Below, one piece after another: positions 14,169-24,793 of a stretch of 64,000 bases of DNA; within the stretch, counting starts at the first letter, position 1, and the number at the start of each line of letters is the position of its first letter. Both the position numbers and the translations under genes were made by a program. The notes under the pieces were generated by a model, which saw only the letters and a program-made list of their open reading frames with translations, searched no databases and was not told where the DNA came from. Source of the stretch: CAVOXO01 sp963700425 (GTDB taxonomy: Bacteria; Actinomycetota; Acidimicrobiia; Acidimicrobiales; Microtrichaceae); NCBI GenBank assembly GCA_963700425.1, contig CAVOXO010000001.1, forward strand, positions 310,001-374,000. Reading direction: 5' to 3'.

Positions 14169-15638
14169 GTGACGGCAGCTGAGACCAGCGAATCTTCGAT
14201 GGAATCGACCTCGACAGCGGTCGAGGTCGCGCCGCGCCCGTCGTTGCGAATCGTCCCCGGCCGTTCTTTCTCGGGGCCCCTCGCCAGCCGGTCGCAGCGA
14301 CGCGGCGTAGGAATGTGGCTCGTCATCCTCGGTGGACTCGTCGACGCTGCGATCATCACCGCCGTTCCGGCGATCCTCTTCGCCGACGAGCTACGCGACA
14401 ACACGCGCGGGGCAGGGCGACTCTGGTTCATCTACACCGTCGTGGCCCTCGCTCTCGTCGCGCCGGGCATGAGGCGCGGCCGCCAGGTCCACCGGCCGAG
14501 TGAGACGCTGGGATTCCTCGTCACCCGCCTCGGGCTCGCGCCCGTCATCACCGTGGTGGTGTCGAGATGGGCCTACGTGCTCGACGAGACCGTGTGGCTC
14601 GGCCTGGTGTGCATCACCGTCCCGGCCGTTCTCGTCGGCCGACTCGTCGTCTTCAAGCTGACTCACGTCGTTCGGTCGAGGGGGTACGACCTCGAGGACA
14701 CGCTGATCGTGGGATCGGGCCCGATGGGGCGGGGACTCGCTCTGGCGATGGAACACAACCCCGAGATGGGTCTGACCCCGATGGGCTTCGTCGACGACGA
14801 GACCCTCGATGACGTCGCCTACCCCGTGTTCGGCGTCCCGGCCGACCTCGCAGCCATCATCGAGGAGACCGGGGCCCGCCACGTCGTCCTGGCGTTCAGC
14901 AGCACTCCCGACGAGGACCTGGTCGACTCGGTGCGCCGCTGCGCGGCCCTCCCGGCGCTGTTCTACGTCGTGCCCCGATTCTTCGAGCTCGGCGTCTCGG
15001 TCGAACGCGACGGCTTCGAGATCGACGGCATCGCCCTGGTTCGCCTTCGTCGCCCGGGGCACGGCCATGGGGCGTGGTGGTCGAAGCGGGTCTTCGACAT
15101 CGTCGTGTCGGGTCTGCTGATGATCGTGACCTTCCCGTTGTTCCTCGCCACCGCCATCGCGGTGAAGATGACGAGTCCGGGGCCGGTGTTCTTCCGTCAG
15201 CTGCGAGTGGGACTCAACGGCGTGCCGTTCGAGATGATCAAGTTCCGGTCCATGACGGTGAACGACGACGAGTCCACCCAGTGGACCGTCGACGACGACG
15301 AACGGGTGACGACCGTCGGAGCCTTCATCCGCAGGAGCCACATCGACGAGCTTCCCCAGTTGCTCAACGTGCTGCGAGGCGACATGTCGATCGTCGGGCC
15401 CCGCCCGGAACGGCCCCACTTCGTCGATCAGTTCACCGAGGAGATCGACAGGTATGACGACCGGCACCGGGTGCCTGTCGGGATCACGGGATGGGCCCAG
15501 GTCCATGGCTTCTGGGGCGACTCCTCGATCGAGACCCGCGTCCGGCTCGACAACCGTTACATAGAGAACTGGTCGCCGTGGCGGGATCTCGTCATCGGAC
15601 TTCGCACCATCCCGACCCTCCTCGGCAAGCGTCGGTGA
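14169..15638 (+). CDS. polyprenyl-phosphate hexose-1-phosphate transferase (sugar transferase)
   Basis: This 489-residue membrane enzyme starts polysaccharide repeat-unit synthesis by moving a sugar-1-phosphate onto undecaprenyl phosphate. The N-terminal half has several membrane segments and a CoA-binding-like fold (TLIVGSGPMGRGLALAME). The catalytic C-terminal half carries the family blocks KRVFDIVVSGLLM, SPGPVFFRQLRVG, IKFRSM, DELPQLLNVLRGDMSIVGPRP and GITGWAQVHG. The GTG start follows GGGAGC. Its stop overlaps the GTG of the GT2 gene, so the two are co-translated. The donor sugar is not predictable. Confidence 0.88.
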   Translation: MTAAETSESSMESTSTAVEVAPRPSLRIVPGRSFSGPLASRSQRRGVGMWLVILGGLVDAAIITAVPAILFADELRDNTRGAGRLWFIYTVVALALVAPGMRRGRQVHRPSETLGFLVTRLGLAPVITVVVSRWAYVLDETVWLGLVCITVPAVLVGRLVVFKLTHVVRSRGYDLEDTLIVGSGPMGRGLALAMEHNPEMGLTPMGFVDDETLDDVAYPVFGVPADLAAIIEETGARHVVLAFSSTPDEDLVDSVRRCAALPALFYVVPRFFELGVSVERDGFEIDGIALVRLRRPGHGHGAWWSKRVFDIVVSGLLMIVTFPLFLATAIAVKMTSPGPVFFRQLRVGLNGVPFEMIKFRSMTVNDDESTQWTVDDDERVTTVGAFIRRSHIDELPQLLNVLRGDMSIVGPRPERPHFVDQFTEEIDRYDDRHRVPVGITGWAQVHGFWGDSSIETRVRLDNRYIENWSPWRDLVIGLRTIPTLLGKRR

Positions 15639-16643
15639 CAGCGGACGACGGCGAACCGCTCGTCTCGGTCTGCATTCCTGCTCTCGATGAGGAGGAATCA
15701 CTCAGTGCGGCGCTGGACTCGGTGCTGTCCCAGACGTGGCGAACGCTCGAGGTCCTCGTGGTCGACGGCGGTTCGACCGACGCCACGAGGGCGATCGTCG
15801 AGGACTACATGTCGTTCGACCCCCGCGTCCGGCTCGTCGAGAATCCCCGGAGGATCCAGTCAGCGGCCATGAACGAGGCCCTCGCCTCGGCCCGCTCGGA
15901 GTGGCTCGTCCGGGTCGACGCCCACTCGACGGTGCCCCCCACCTATGTCGAGGGGGTCATGGCCCACCTCCTCACCGGGCGCTGGGGCGGTGTGGGCGGT
16001 CGCAAGGACGGGGTGGCCCTCTCCGAGCCGGGGCGCGCCATCGCGGCGGCGCTCGGATCTCCCGTCGGTGTCGGCAACTCGACATATCACCACGGGACCA
16101 CCACCGAGGTCGTCGACCACATCCCGTTCGGTGCCTATCCCGTGGAGCTCGCACGATCGCTGGGCGGATGGGACGAGTCGATCACCTGCAACGAGGACTT
16201 CGAGTTCGACTACAGGCTGCGCCAGGCGGGCCATCAGCTCCTGTTCGACCCCTCGCTGGTGATCTGGTGGAGGACCCGCGAGACGCTGGCGGACTTCTCC
16301 CGCCAGTACCGGCGCTACGGGTCGGGGAAAGCCGCGGTCATCCGCCGTCACCCCGAATCGATGGCACTCAGGCATCTCGTGCCGGCCGGCCTGGTCGCGG
16401 TGCTGGCCATCGCCGCGGTCACCGCGCCCCGACGGCCACGCTGTCGCCGCCGCCATGGTGCTGCCCTACCTCGGGGTCGTCGCCGGTGGAACCGCCGTGG
16501 CCGGGATGAACGTCCCCCGACGATCACTGCGCTGGCTGCCGGCGGCGTTCGCCACGATGCACCTGTCCTACGGCGTGGGGTGGTGGCAGGGCATGGTGTC
16601 GTCGCTGTGGCGGCGCGAATCCGCAGATCGATCGGCTCGTTGA
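15635..16643 (+). CDS. glycosyltransferase family 2 (frame shifted near 16427-16430)
   Basis: The first 260 or so residues are a GT-A fold transferase: VSVCIPALDEEESLSAALDS, VLVVDGGSTDATRAIV, an acidic RVDAHS metal motif and NEDFEFDYRLRQAGH. After AIAAVTA the frame breaks at a CCCC run; dropping one C restores PDGHAVAAAMVLPYLG and a further 60 residues with membrane segments ending at 16643. The restored protein is about 335 residues with C-terminal hydrophobic helices. Start GTG 15635 overlaps the preceding stop. The gene probably extends the glycan begun by the upstream sugar transferase. The break may be a sequencing insertion. Confidence 0.72.
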
Positions 16644-16689
16644 ACTGCTTGGGGGCCGGGCGCCGGACCGGTACGGTTGGCCCGGTCGA

Positions 16690-16762
16690 TCGCGGGTAGT
16701 TCAATTGGCAGAACGCCGGACTTTGAATCCGGAGGTTGCAGGTTCGATCCCTGCCCCGCGAA
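16690..16762 (+). tRNA. tRNA-Gln (anticodon TTG)
   Basis: A 73-nt cloverleaf. The acceptor stem TCGCGGG pairs with CCCGCGA, and the anticodon stem CCGGA/TCCGG holds the loop CTTTGAA with anticodon TTG. The T-arm loop is GTTCGATCC. CCA is not encoded. It lies directly before glmU, a neighbour relation common in actinobacteria. Confidence 0.95.
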
Positions 16763-16793
16763 CTCCACGCTCAACGCTGAGGACCCGACGACG

Positions 16794-17889
16794 ATGTACG
16801 GCGACAGATCTCTATCCGCAATCCTGCTGGCGGCCGGCGAGGGTTCGCGGATGCGCTCCGACCGGCCCAAGCCGCTGCACCGTCTCTGCGGGCGGTCGAT
16901 GCTGAGCTACGTGCTCGACTCGCTCGTGGGTGTCGAACCCGACCCGCGCCGTCGTCGTGGTGGGTCATCAGGGTGATCTGGTGACGAAGAAGATCAGCGA
17001 GGACTCCTGGCCGTTCGGGGTCGGCTTCGTCGAGCAGCGGCGACAGCTGGGCACAGGTGACGCGGCGTTGGTGGGTTTGTCGGGGATCCCCGACGACGAC
17101 GACGACGGCGACGTGGTGGTGTTGCCGGGAGACACCCCGCTGCTGCGTCCCGAGACGATCGCCGCCTTGGTCGAAGCTCATCGGTCGGCCGATCGGGCGG
17201 CGACCGTGCTGACCGCCGTGGTCGACGATGCGACCGGATACGGCCGGGTCGTGCGCAATGGCGATGGGACCGTGGCGCGGATCGTCGAGCACCGGGACGC
17301 GACCGACGAACAGCTCGAGATCGACGAGATCAACACCTCGATCTACTGCTTCCGCACGTCGCTCCTGGCGCCCGCCATCCGCCGGGTGAACCCCGACAAC
17401 GCCCAGGGCGAGTTCTACCTGACCGACGTGGTCGAGGTGCTCGCCGCGGCGGGCCACTCCGTCGGCTCCGTTGTGGCCCCGTCGGCCGAGGAGGCCGCCG
17501 GTGTCAACGATCGTCGGCAACTCGCGTTCGCCGAGACCGAACTCCGTCGACGTACCAACGAACGGTTGATGGCTGCGGGAGTCACCTTCATCGACCCGGC
17601 CAACACCTACGTCGACACGACCGTCGCGGTCGGTCGTGACGTGACCATCTTCCCCGGCACGATGCTCCACGGTGCGACGGTCATCGGAGACCGTTGTGAG
17701 ATCGGGCCGAACTGCCGCCTGTCCGACTGCGACCTCGGGGCCGACGCCCGGATCGAGTCGGTGACGGCGACCTCGAGTCGGATCGGTCCTCGTTCCGTCG
17801 TGGGTCCGTTCGTGGTGCTGGAGCCCGGCACGGTCATCCCGGAGAACGGTCGAGTCGGACCGTTCTACACTTCGGGCGTCGAGATGTGA
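16794..17889 (+). CDS. glmU: UDP-GlcNAc pyrophosphorylase GlmU, frame shifted and short at the C-terminus
   Basis: GlmU makes UDP-GlcNAc for peptidoglycan. The start has the nucleotide-binding pattern AAGEGSRMRSDRPKPLHRL. Near 16938 the frame breaks; dropping one C of GAACCC joins LVGVE to PTRAVVVVGHQGD. The uridylyltransferase part is then complete (VVLPGDTPLLRPETI, STDVVE-like FYLTDVVEVL). About four hexapeptide coils follow, but the protein stops at VGPFYTSGVEM, roughly 365 residues against the usual 450-490. The residues that form the acetyltransferase active site in other GlmU proteins lie beyond this point. It precedes prs as in mycobacteria. Confidence 0.85.
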
Positions 17890-17900
17890 ACGGAGTACAC

Positions 17901-18881
17901 ATGGAGCTGATCACCAAGAAGCGACTGCACCTGGTGGCCGGTCGCCACAACCGTTCGCTCGCCGAAGAGGTCGCCGAGCGTCTGGGCGAGGAGCTCGGCT
18001 CGGTCAACATCGCGACGTTCGCCAACGGAGAGCTGCACTGCCGGTTCTCCGAATCGATACGAGGAGCCGACGTCTTCATCTTCCAGGGCCACTGCTCCGC
18101 AGAGTCCGGCTCGATCAACGACGCCATCATGGAGCAGTTGATCATGGTCGACGCCGCCCGGCGGGCGTCCGCCAAGCGGATCACGGTCGTTGCGCCGTTC
18201 TTCGGATACGGGCGCCAGGACCGCAAGTCGGAAGGTCGCGAACCCATCACGGCGAAGCTGATGGCGAACATGTTCGCCGCTGCGGGTGCCAAGCGGCTGG
18301 TGTCGGTGGACCTCCACTCCGGGCAGATCCAGGGCTTCTTCGAAGGGCCGGTCGACCATCTCACCGCCATGCCGGTGCTCGTCGCCTGGATGCGTGACCT
18401 GGGCGACGACCTGGTGGTCGTCTCACCCGACGCCGGGCGGGTGAAGGTGGCGGAGCGGTACGCCAATCAGCTGCACGCCGACATCGCCATCGTCCACAAG
18501 AGGCGGGTCAGGGGCGAGAAGAACACGGTCGAGGCCAAGGACGTCGTGGGCGATGTCCGCGGGCGCACCTGCGTGCTCATCGACGACATGATCGACACGG
18601 GCGGAACGCTGGTGGCGGCCGCGGAGCAGCTGGTGGAGCACGGCGCGTCCGTGGTGTACGCGGCGGCGACCCACGGAGTGTTCTCCGGTCCGGCCATCGA
18701 CCGCATCAAGAACAGTGTCCTGGCCAAGGTGATGGTGACCAACACCCTGCCCCTGCCGCCCGAGAAGCAGATCGACAAGATCGAGGTCCTCTCCGCCGCC
18801 GGCATCATCGCGGACGCCATCGACGCGGTGTTCGAGGACACCTCGGTCTCGGAGATCTTCGGCGGCCAGAATCAGCACTGA
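17901..18881 (+). CDS. prs: ribose-phosphate pyrophosphokinase
   Basis: Prs makes PRPP from ribose 5-phosphate and ATP for nucleotide, His and Trp synthesis. The 326-residue protein shows FANGELHCRFSESIRG, YGRQDRKSEGREPITAK, the flexible VDLHSGQIQGFF segment, and the PRPP-binding loop VLIDDMIDTGGTL. ATG 17901 sits 7 nt after CGGAG and gives the usual N-terminus (KKRLHLVAG). A GTG at 17886 would overlap the glmU end. It is probably in one transcript with glmU. Confidence 0.93.
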   Translation: MELITKKRLHLVAGRHNRSLAEEVAERLGEELGSVNIATFANGELHCRFSESIRGADVFIFQGHCSAESGSINDAIMEQLIMVDAARRASAKRITVVAPFFGYGRQDRKSEGREPITAKLMANMFAAAGAKRLVSVDLHSGQIQGFFEGPVDHLTAMPVLVAWMRDLGDDLVVVSPDAGRVKVAERYANQLHADIAIVHKRRVRGEKNTVEAKDVVGDVRGRTCVLIDDMIDTGGTLVAAAEQLVEHGASVVYAAATHGVFSGPAIDRIKNSVLAKVMVTNTLPLPPEKQIDKIEVLSAAGIIADAIDAVFEDTSVSEIFGGQNQH

Positions 18882-18998
18882 TCCGCGGCGTCGTCATCGA
18901 TCGCAGGTGGCCCGGTCGGTGGGACACCAAGTAGTGTTGCGACTCGGCCTGCGCCGTCCCGCGGCGCGCCACTCCCGATTTCCTAGAAGAGGTCACAG

Positions 18999-19679
18999 AT
19001 GAGCGAGGTCACCCTCAACGCGACGACCGGTCGCGCCCTGGGTTCGAGCGATGCCCGCCGGCTCCGCCACGACGGGTCGATTCCTGCGGTCGTCTACGGG
19101 ATGGGCTCGGAGTCGACGATCGTGTCGGTCCGCTACAGCGACTTCCGGGCCGCGATGTCCACCGAGGCGGGCATCAACGCCCTGATCCGGCTCGAGGTCG
19201 ACGGAGACTCCGACTTCACCCTGGTCAAGGACATCCAGCGCCACCCGGTTCGGCGCGACGTGATCCACATCGACTTCCTGCGCATCGACCCCGAGACGGA
19301 GATGGTTCTCGATGTGCCGATCGTGCTGGTGGGGGAGGCGAAGGAGGTCTCCGTGGCAGGCGGAATCACCGAGCAGGTGCTGATGACGCTCGCGGTCTCG
19401 GTCCGCCCGGACTCGATTCCCACCGACATCAAGGCGGACATCTCCGAGATGGAGCTCGACTCGACGTTGACCGTCGGTGACCTTCCGCTGCCGCGTGGCG
19501 TGACGACCGAGGTGGATCCCACCGATCCCGTCGTGTCGGCCTCGTTGACCCGGGCTTCTCTCGCAGCCGAGGACGAAGAGGGTGTCGAGGGCGAAGAGGG
19601 TGTCGAGGGCGAAGAGGGTGCCGAAGGTGAAGAGGGTGCCGAGGGCGATGACGGCGATGGTGGGGGCGACGAAGCCTGA
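18999..19679 (+). CDS. rplY: 50S ribosomal protein bL25, CTC form
   Basis: The 226-residue protein has the 5S-rRNA-binding L25 domain (TGRALGSSDARRLRHDGSIPAVVYGMG) followed by the C-terminal TL5/CTC beta domain (DIQRHPVRRDVIHIDFLRID, VPIVLVGEA). It ends in a 30-residue acidic Gly/Glu tail built from six-residue repeats. GAAGAGG lies before the ATG. It is followed by pth, the common actinobacterial pairing. CTC-type L25 proteins are linked to stress responses. Confidence 0.92.
   Translation: MSEVTLNATTGRALGSSDARRLRHDGSIPAVVYGMGSESTIVSVRYSDFRAAMSTEAGINALIRLEVDGDSDFTLVKDIQRHPVRRDVIHIDFLRIDPETEMVLDVPIVLVGEAKEVSVAGGITEQVLMTLAVSVRPDSIPTDIKADISEMELDSTLTVGDLPLPRGVTTEVDPTDPVVSASLTRASLAAEDEEGVEGEEGVEGEEGAEGEEGAEGDDGDGGGDEA
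19578..19655 (+). repeat. 18-bp tandem repeats encoding the acidic bL25 tail
   Basis: Four imperfect copies of an 18-bp unit encode GVEGEE, GVEGEE, GAEGEE and GAEGDD. The repeat keeps the reading frame, so copy number could vary without harming the protein. Confidence 0.75.
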
Positions 19680-19702
19680 TCGTCTCGGCTTCAACGCCAG
19701 CC

Positions 19703-20320
19703 ATGGCCGCTCGACCCCGACCCCGGCGGGAACGTCATGGCACCCCGTGGGACCTGCTCGTCGTCGGCGTGGGGAATCCCGGGCCGACGTACGCGGCGAC
19801 CCTGCACAACGTGGGGGTCACCGTGATCGAACTCGTCGCGTCGCGTCACGATGAGTCCTTCCGGACCGCCAAGGAGCACGCCCTCGTGGCAGAGCTGCGG
19901 CTGGGTGGGAAACGCGTGGCGCTGGCGTTTCCCCAGACGTTCATGAACGAGTCCGGTCGCTCGGTGGGGCCGCTGGTCCGGCGGTACGGCATCGACGACC
20001 CCACCCATCTGGTCGTGGTCCACGACGAGCTCGACCTCGAACCCGGTCGGATGCGCATCAAGGTCGGGGGCGGCCTCGCCGGGCACAACGGCCTGAGGTC
20101 GATCAAGGATCATCTCGGTCACTCGGACTTCGCTCGGATCAGGATCGGGGTGGGCAAGCCGCCTGGCGGTTCCCACAAGGGGGCCGACCATGTGCTGTCC
20201 CCGCCCTCCCGCCGAACTCGGGACCTCATCGCCGATCGGGTGGAGGATGCCGCTGACGCCGTCGAGGTCATCGCGTCGGAGGGGCTCGACGCGGCCATGG
20301 CCCGATTCAACGCCACATGA
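19703..20320 (+). CDS. pth: peptidyl-tRNA hydrolase
   Basis: Pth frees tRNA from peptidyl-tRNA that drops off ribosomes. The 205-residue protein has VGVGNPGPTYAATLHNVG (with the catalytic His), FPQTFMNESG, VVHDELDLEPGRMRIK and GGLAGHNGLRSI. The N-terminal dozen residues are Arg-rich and variable in the family. Its stop overlaps the mfd start (ATGA), indicating translational coupling. Confidence 0.93.
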   Translation: MAARPRPRRERHGTPWDLLVVGVGNPGPTYAATLHNVGVTVIELVASRHDESFRTAKEHALVAELRLGGKRVALAFPQTFMNESGRSVGPLVRRYGIDDPTHLVVVHDELDLEPGRMRIKVGGGLAGHNGLRSIKDHLGHSDFARIRIGVGKPPGGSHKGADHVLSPPSRRTRDLIADRVEDAADAVEVIASEGLDAAMARFNAT

Positions 20321-23300
20321 GGGGGCCCCTGGGGCCGCTTCTCGAGAGCGTCGCGACCGAGGGTGCCCTGACCGACGCCCTCGGGCGCCGCGCCACGACC
20401 CTCGCGGTTCCCGAACCCGCCCGGGCCGCCATCATCGCTGCGCTGTGCACCGTGACGGACCGGGCACCGATCGTCGTCGCAGTGCCGACGACCGCCGACG
20501 CGGATCGCCTGACGTCGGACCTCGAGGCCTTCCTCGGGGAGGGCCGGGTGGAGGGGTTCCCGGAGTGGGAGACGCTCCCCTTCGAGAGGGTCAGCCCCTC
20601 GACGGAGACCATGGGCCGTCGCATGCGAACGATGTGGAGGCTCCGCCACGATGAGAACCCTCCCGCTGTCGTGGTCGCCTCGGCCCGCGCTCTGGTGCAG
20701 CGCCTCGGCCCTCACGTCGAGGACGTCACGCCGATCCGTATCGGTCCGGGCGACGCGGTCGAGCTCGACGCCCTCGTCCACCGACTCGTCGAAGTGGGCT
20801 ATCGGCGCGAATACCAGGTCGAACACCGTGGCGAGTTCGCCGTGCGCGGTTCGATCGTCGACGTCCACCCTTCGACGTCGGACCGGCCCGTCCGCATCGA
20901 CCTGTGGGGCGACGAGGTCGAGCGGCTCACCACGTTCTCGGTGGACGACCAGAGAAGCGACGACGACATCGACCATGTGGAGGTGTTCCCGAGCCGGGAG
21001 CTCCTGGCCACGCCCGAGGTCCGCGAGCGGGCGGAGGCCCTCATCGACACCGAGCCCTGGGGAGAGGAGACGTGGCGACGCCTCGCCGACGGTGAGTTGT
21101 TCGACGGCATGGAGTCCTGGCTTCCGTGGCTGGTCGACGAGTCCGGGGCGGGAACCGCCCACGTCCTGCTCGACCTCGTGGGCCCCGATGCCCAGGTGAT
21201 CCTGGTCGAGCCGCGTCGCATGGCGGATCGCGCCGGCGACATCGTCGCGGAGGAGGTCGATCTGGCCCGCACCCTGAGCACGACATGGGGAGCCGACGCG
21301 GCGGACGACGTTCGAGCCGGGTGGCCGCGACTGCACCTCGACTTCGATCGGCTCCTCACCCACACCGACGCTCCGGTGTGGGCGATGACCGTTGCGCCGG
21401 AAGGACCCGACGTCTCGGTCGTCGCATCTGCGGCGTGGTATCCCGTGGTCGGCGACGGCCAGGCCCTCGTGGGCCAGTTGAGGGACCTCGCCGCCGCCGG
21501 CTATCGAATCGTGGTCGCGGCCGAGACAGAGGCATCCGCGTCGAGGGTCCACCGGCTCCTGCTGGACCATGGAATCGAGATGCCGATCGATCTCGACCCG
21601 GTCGGACCGCACGGCGCGGCAGGGCGGTCGCATCTGCGTCGCCTCCCTCCACCGGGGCGTGATCTTCACCGGCGCGAAGGTCGCGATCCTCGCCGAGGCC
21701 GACCTGACCGGCCGCCGTCGCACCCACCGGGCGGCGCGACGCAGCGCCCGGAGGACGGCGTCGTTCTTCGACGATCTGGTCGTCGGCGGCTACGTGGTGC
21801 ACCACCACCACGGGGTCGCCCGTTTCGGGGGAATGGTCCGGCGGGCGATCGGAGGCGTGGAGCGCGACTACCTGCTGTTGGAGTACAGGGGGGACGACAA
21901 GCTCTACGTCCCCTCCGACCAGATCGACGCCATCCGGCACTACAGCGGAGGGGAGTCCCCGGCGCTGTCGCGCATGGGTGGCGCCGACTTCGCGAAGACC
22001 AAGGCGAAGGTGCGCTCGGAGGTCGAGACCATCGCTCAGGAGTTGGTGGTCCTCTATCAGAAGCGTCTCTCGACGATCGGCCGTTCCTTCACCGAGGACA
22101 CGCCGTGGCAGCGCGAGTTGGAGGACGCGTTTCCCTTCGAGCTCACACCCGACCAGGCAACAGCGATCGTGGACGTCAAGGAGGACATGGAAGCCGAGCG
22201 ACCGATGGACCGGTTGGTCTGCGGCGACGTCGGGTTCGGCAAGACCGAGGTTGCGGTCCGGGCTGCGTTCAAGGCGGTCCAGGACGGCTCACAGGTGGTG
22301 GTCCTGGTTCCGACGACCCTTCTGGCACAGCAGCACTACGCGACCTTCGCGGACCGGTTCGCCCCCTACCCGGTCCGGGTCGAGGTGCTCTCGAGATTCC
22401 TCACCTCCGCACAGGCGCGCAGGGTGATCGAGGGGTTGGCCTCGGGAGAGGTCGACGTCGTCATCGGCACCCACCGCCTCCTCAGCAGGGACGTGTCGTT
22501 CGCGCGTCTCGGGCTCCTCGTCGTCGATGAGGAACAACGGTTCGGCGTATCGCACAAGGAGGCGATGAAGCACCTCAAGGAGAACGTCGACGTGCTGACG
22601 CTGACCGCAACCCCGATTCCCCGGACGCTGGAGATGAGTCTGACGGGCATCCGCGATCTGTCGTTGCTCCAGACCCCTCCGGCCGACCGCCAGCCGATCC
22701 TCACCTACGTCGGTCCCTACGACGACCGAGCGGTGACCGAGGCAATGCGACGGGAGTTGTTGCGCGAGGGCCAGGTGTTCATCGTCCACAACCGGGTCGC
22801 CGACATCGAGGAACGCGCCGCCGACCTGCGCGATCTGGTACCGGAGGCCCGTATCGCAGTGGCACACGGGCAGATGGACGAAGCGACGCTCGAGCGGGTG
22901 GTGGTGGATTTCTGGGAGGGCCGCCACGACGTCCTCGTGTGCACCACGATCATCGAATCCGGTATCGACATGCCGACGGTCAACACGCTCGTCGTGGAGC
23001 GCGCCGATCTGCTGGGTCTCGGGCAGCTCCACCAGCTCCGTGGGCGCGTCGGTCGCGCCGGGATGCGGGCGTACGCATACCTCTTCCATCCTCCCGATCG
23101 CGAGCTGACCGAGGAGGCCTATGAGCGCCTGCGCACGATCGGCGAGTCCACCGAGCTGGGGTCGGGATTCCGCATCGCCATGAGGGACCTGGAGATCCGC
23201 GGTGCGGGCAGCCTTCTCGGAACCGGGCAGTCCGGTCACATCGCTGCGGTCGGCTACGAGCTGTACTGCCAGATGGTGAACGAGGCGATCGCCGAGCTCA

Positions 23301-23788
23301 ACGGCGAACGGGTGCGCCCGCCGGCGGAGATCAAGATCGAGATACCCGTCGACGCCTCGTTGCCCACCGGCTATGTGGAGCGGGAGGACCTGCGCCTCGA
23401 CGCCTACCGGCGCCTCGCCGAGGTCACCACGCTCTCCGATGTCGATGACATCGAGGCGGAATGGATCGACCGTTTCGGTCCCGTTCCCGACGAGGCAGCC
23501 CCGCTCCTGGGTATCGCCCGTCTCCGGGCCCGTTGCGTTGCGGCGTCGGTGACCGACATCACCGTCATCAGGAATCCCGCCTTCGGCGGGAAGCCGCTCG
23601 TCGCCCGCGTGTCCCCCCTCGAGTTGTCGACGTCCCGCCAGATGCGTATGGAGCGGCTCTTCAAGAAGTCGCTGTACAAGCCCGACGCCATGGAGGTCCA
23701 CATCCCAGTGTCCGATGGGGTCGGTCTCATCGGCGAGGTGCTCGTCGCGCTCGAACAGCTCACCGGCGAGCCGGCGGAACCGGCATGA
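20317..23788 (+). CDS. mfd: transcription-repair coupling factor Mfd (frame shifted near 21610-21632)
   Basis: Mfd removes stalled RNA polymerase from damaged DNA and recruits UvrA. The restored product is about 1156 residues. The first half holds the UvrB-like region (GFPEWETLPFERVSP). The frame breaks between PVGPHG and GRICVASLHRG; dropping one G near 21628 restores it. The second half has FFDDLVVGGYVVHHHHGVARFGG (RNAP-interaction region), Walker A GDVGFGKTE, VVDEEQRFGV and TATPIPRTLEMSL. The gene is intact on both sides of the break, so an extra base in the sequence is more likely than a dead gene. Confidence 0.9.
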
Positions 23789-23824
23789 ACCGACCGGTGA
23801 TTTCGGGGCCGCCCCGATGACTTG

Positions 23825-23830
23825 TAGATT
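23825..23830 (+). promoter_or_regulatory. -10 box TAGATT upstream of the foldase-like lipoprotein gene
   Basis: TAGATT ends 9 nt before GTG 23840 and fits TANNNT. A promoter here would drive the lipoprotein and mazG independently of mfd. Confidence 0.4.
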
Positions 23831-23839
23831 CGGCATCCT

Positions 23840-24790
23840 GTGAATCGCATCCTCTCGGGGCTCGCGCTGGCGGCGGTGGTGTCTGCCGGCTGCACCAGCC
23901 CGTTCACCGATGACAGCGCGGCCACCGTCGACGGGGTCGAGATCTCCGTCGACGAGGTCGCCGCTCTCGCCGCCGCACCGGAAGTGGTGAGCCAGGCACA
24001 GTCGGTCGAGGGTCTCATCGACGCGCCGGACGATCAGCTGGGCGGCGGGTCGGCCCGCGTGGCACTCGGGTTCCTCATCCAGACCGAACTGTTGGCCAGC
24101 GCGACGCGCCGAGCGGGCCTCGACGTACCGATCACCGACACGTCGGGGGGTTCCCAGGGTGAGTTGTCGGCCGAGGTCCTCGCGGTGCAGGACCGGTTCT
24201 CGGCCTACGGCCGAGCCCTGGCCTCCGTCCAGCCCGACACCGACGCGCTCGACGCGTTCCTCGTCGCTCAGAACGACTTCCTCGATGCCGGCGTCTGCAT
24301 CGAGGGCGTCGGGGTGCCTCCCGACTCGGCCGACGAATTCGGCCGGACGCTCGCCGACGGGATCACCTTCGATGAGCTGGCGGCCGAGCTGGGTGACCAG
24401 TTGCGCTTCTTCGGGACCGAGAGCAGCCCGGCGTGTGTCGAGTTGAGCGAGCTCCCCGACAAGGACCTGGAGGCCCTGCTCGAACGGGGTGAGATCGGCA
24501 CGATCGGCCGGGTCGAGCTCACCGCCGCGGACGGTTCGACCGAGGTCTTGTTCGTCCGTCCCGTGAGCCGTGGCGACGAACGCGTGGCCGAGGTCGAACG
24601 GGTGTGGGCAAGCACCGTGTTCGGGGATCAGAATTCCGCCATCCCCGCCTGGCTGGCGGCGATGACCGAACTGGTCGACGTCGATGTCGACTCCCGTTTC
24701 GGCGAGTTGGCCGTCGGTCAACAGGTCGAGGTCGTACCGCCGGTTCGTCCCTCTCTCGGTCAGACCGCCGACGATCTCCTCGGCGTCTGA
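23840..24790 (+). CDS. SurA/PrsA-like N-terminal domain lipoprotein
   Basis: This 316-residue protein has a signal peptide ending VVSAGC (lipobox, Cys about 19). The segment DDSAATVDGVEISVDEVAAL is typical of the N-terminal chaperone region of SurA/PrsA-type peptidyl-prolyl isomerases. I see no clear parvulin catalytic motif, so a holdase rather than an isomerase role is possible. It sits between mfd and mazG; M. tuberculosis also has a lipoprotein gene (lpqU) in this neighbourhood, though unrelated in sequence as far as I can judge. Confidence 0.6.
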   Translation: MNRILSGLALAAVVSAGCTSPFTDDSAATVDGVEISVDEVAALAAAPEVVSQAQSVEGLIDAPDDQLGGGSARVALGFLIQTELLASATRRAGLDVPITDTSGGSQGELSAEVLAVQDRFSAYGRALASVQPDTDALDAFLVAQNDFLDAGVCIEGVGVPPDSADEFGRTLADGITFDELAAELGDQLRFFGTESSPACVELSELPDKDLEALLERGEIGTIGRVELTAADGSTEVLFVRPVSRGDERVAEVERVWASTVFGDQNSAIPAWLAAMTELVDVDVDSRFGELAVGQQVEVVPPVRPSLGQTADDLLGV

Positions 24791-24793
24791 GCG

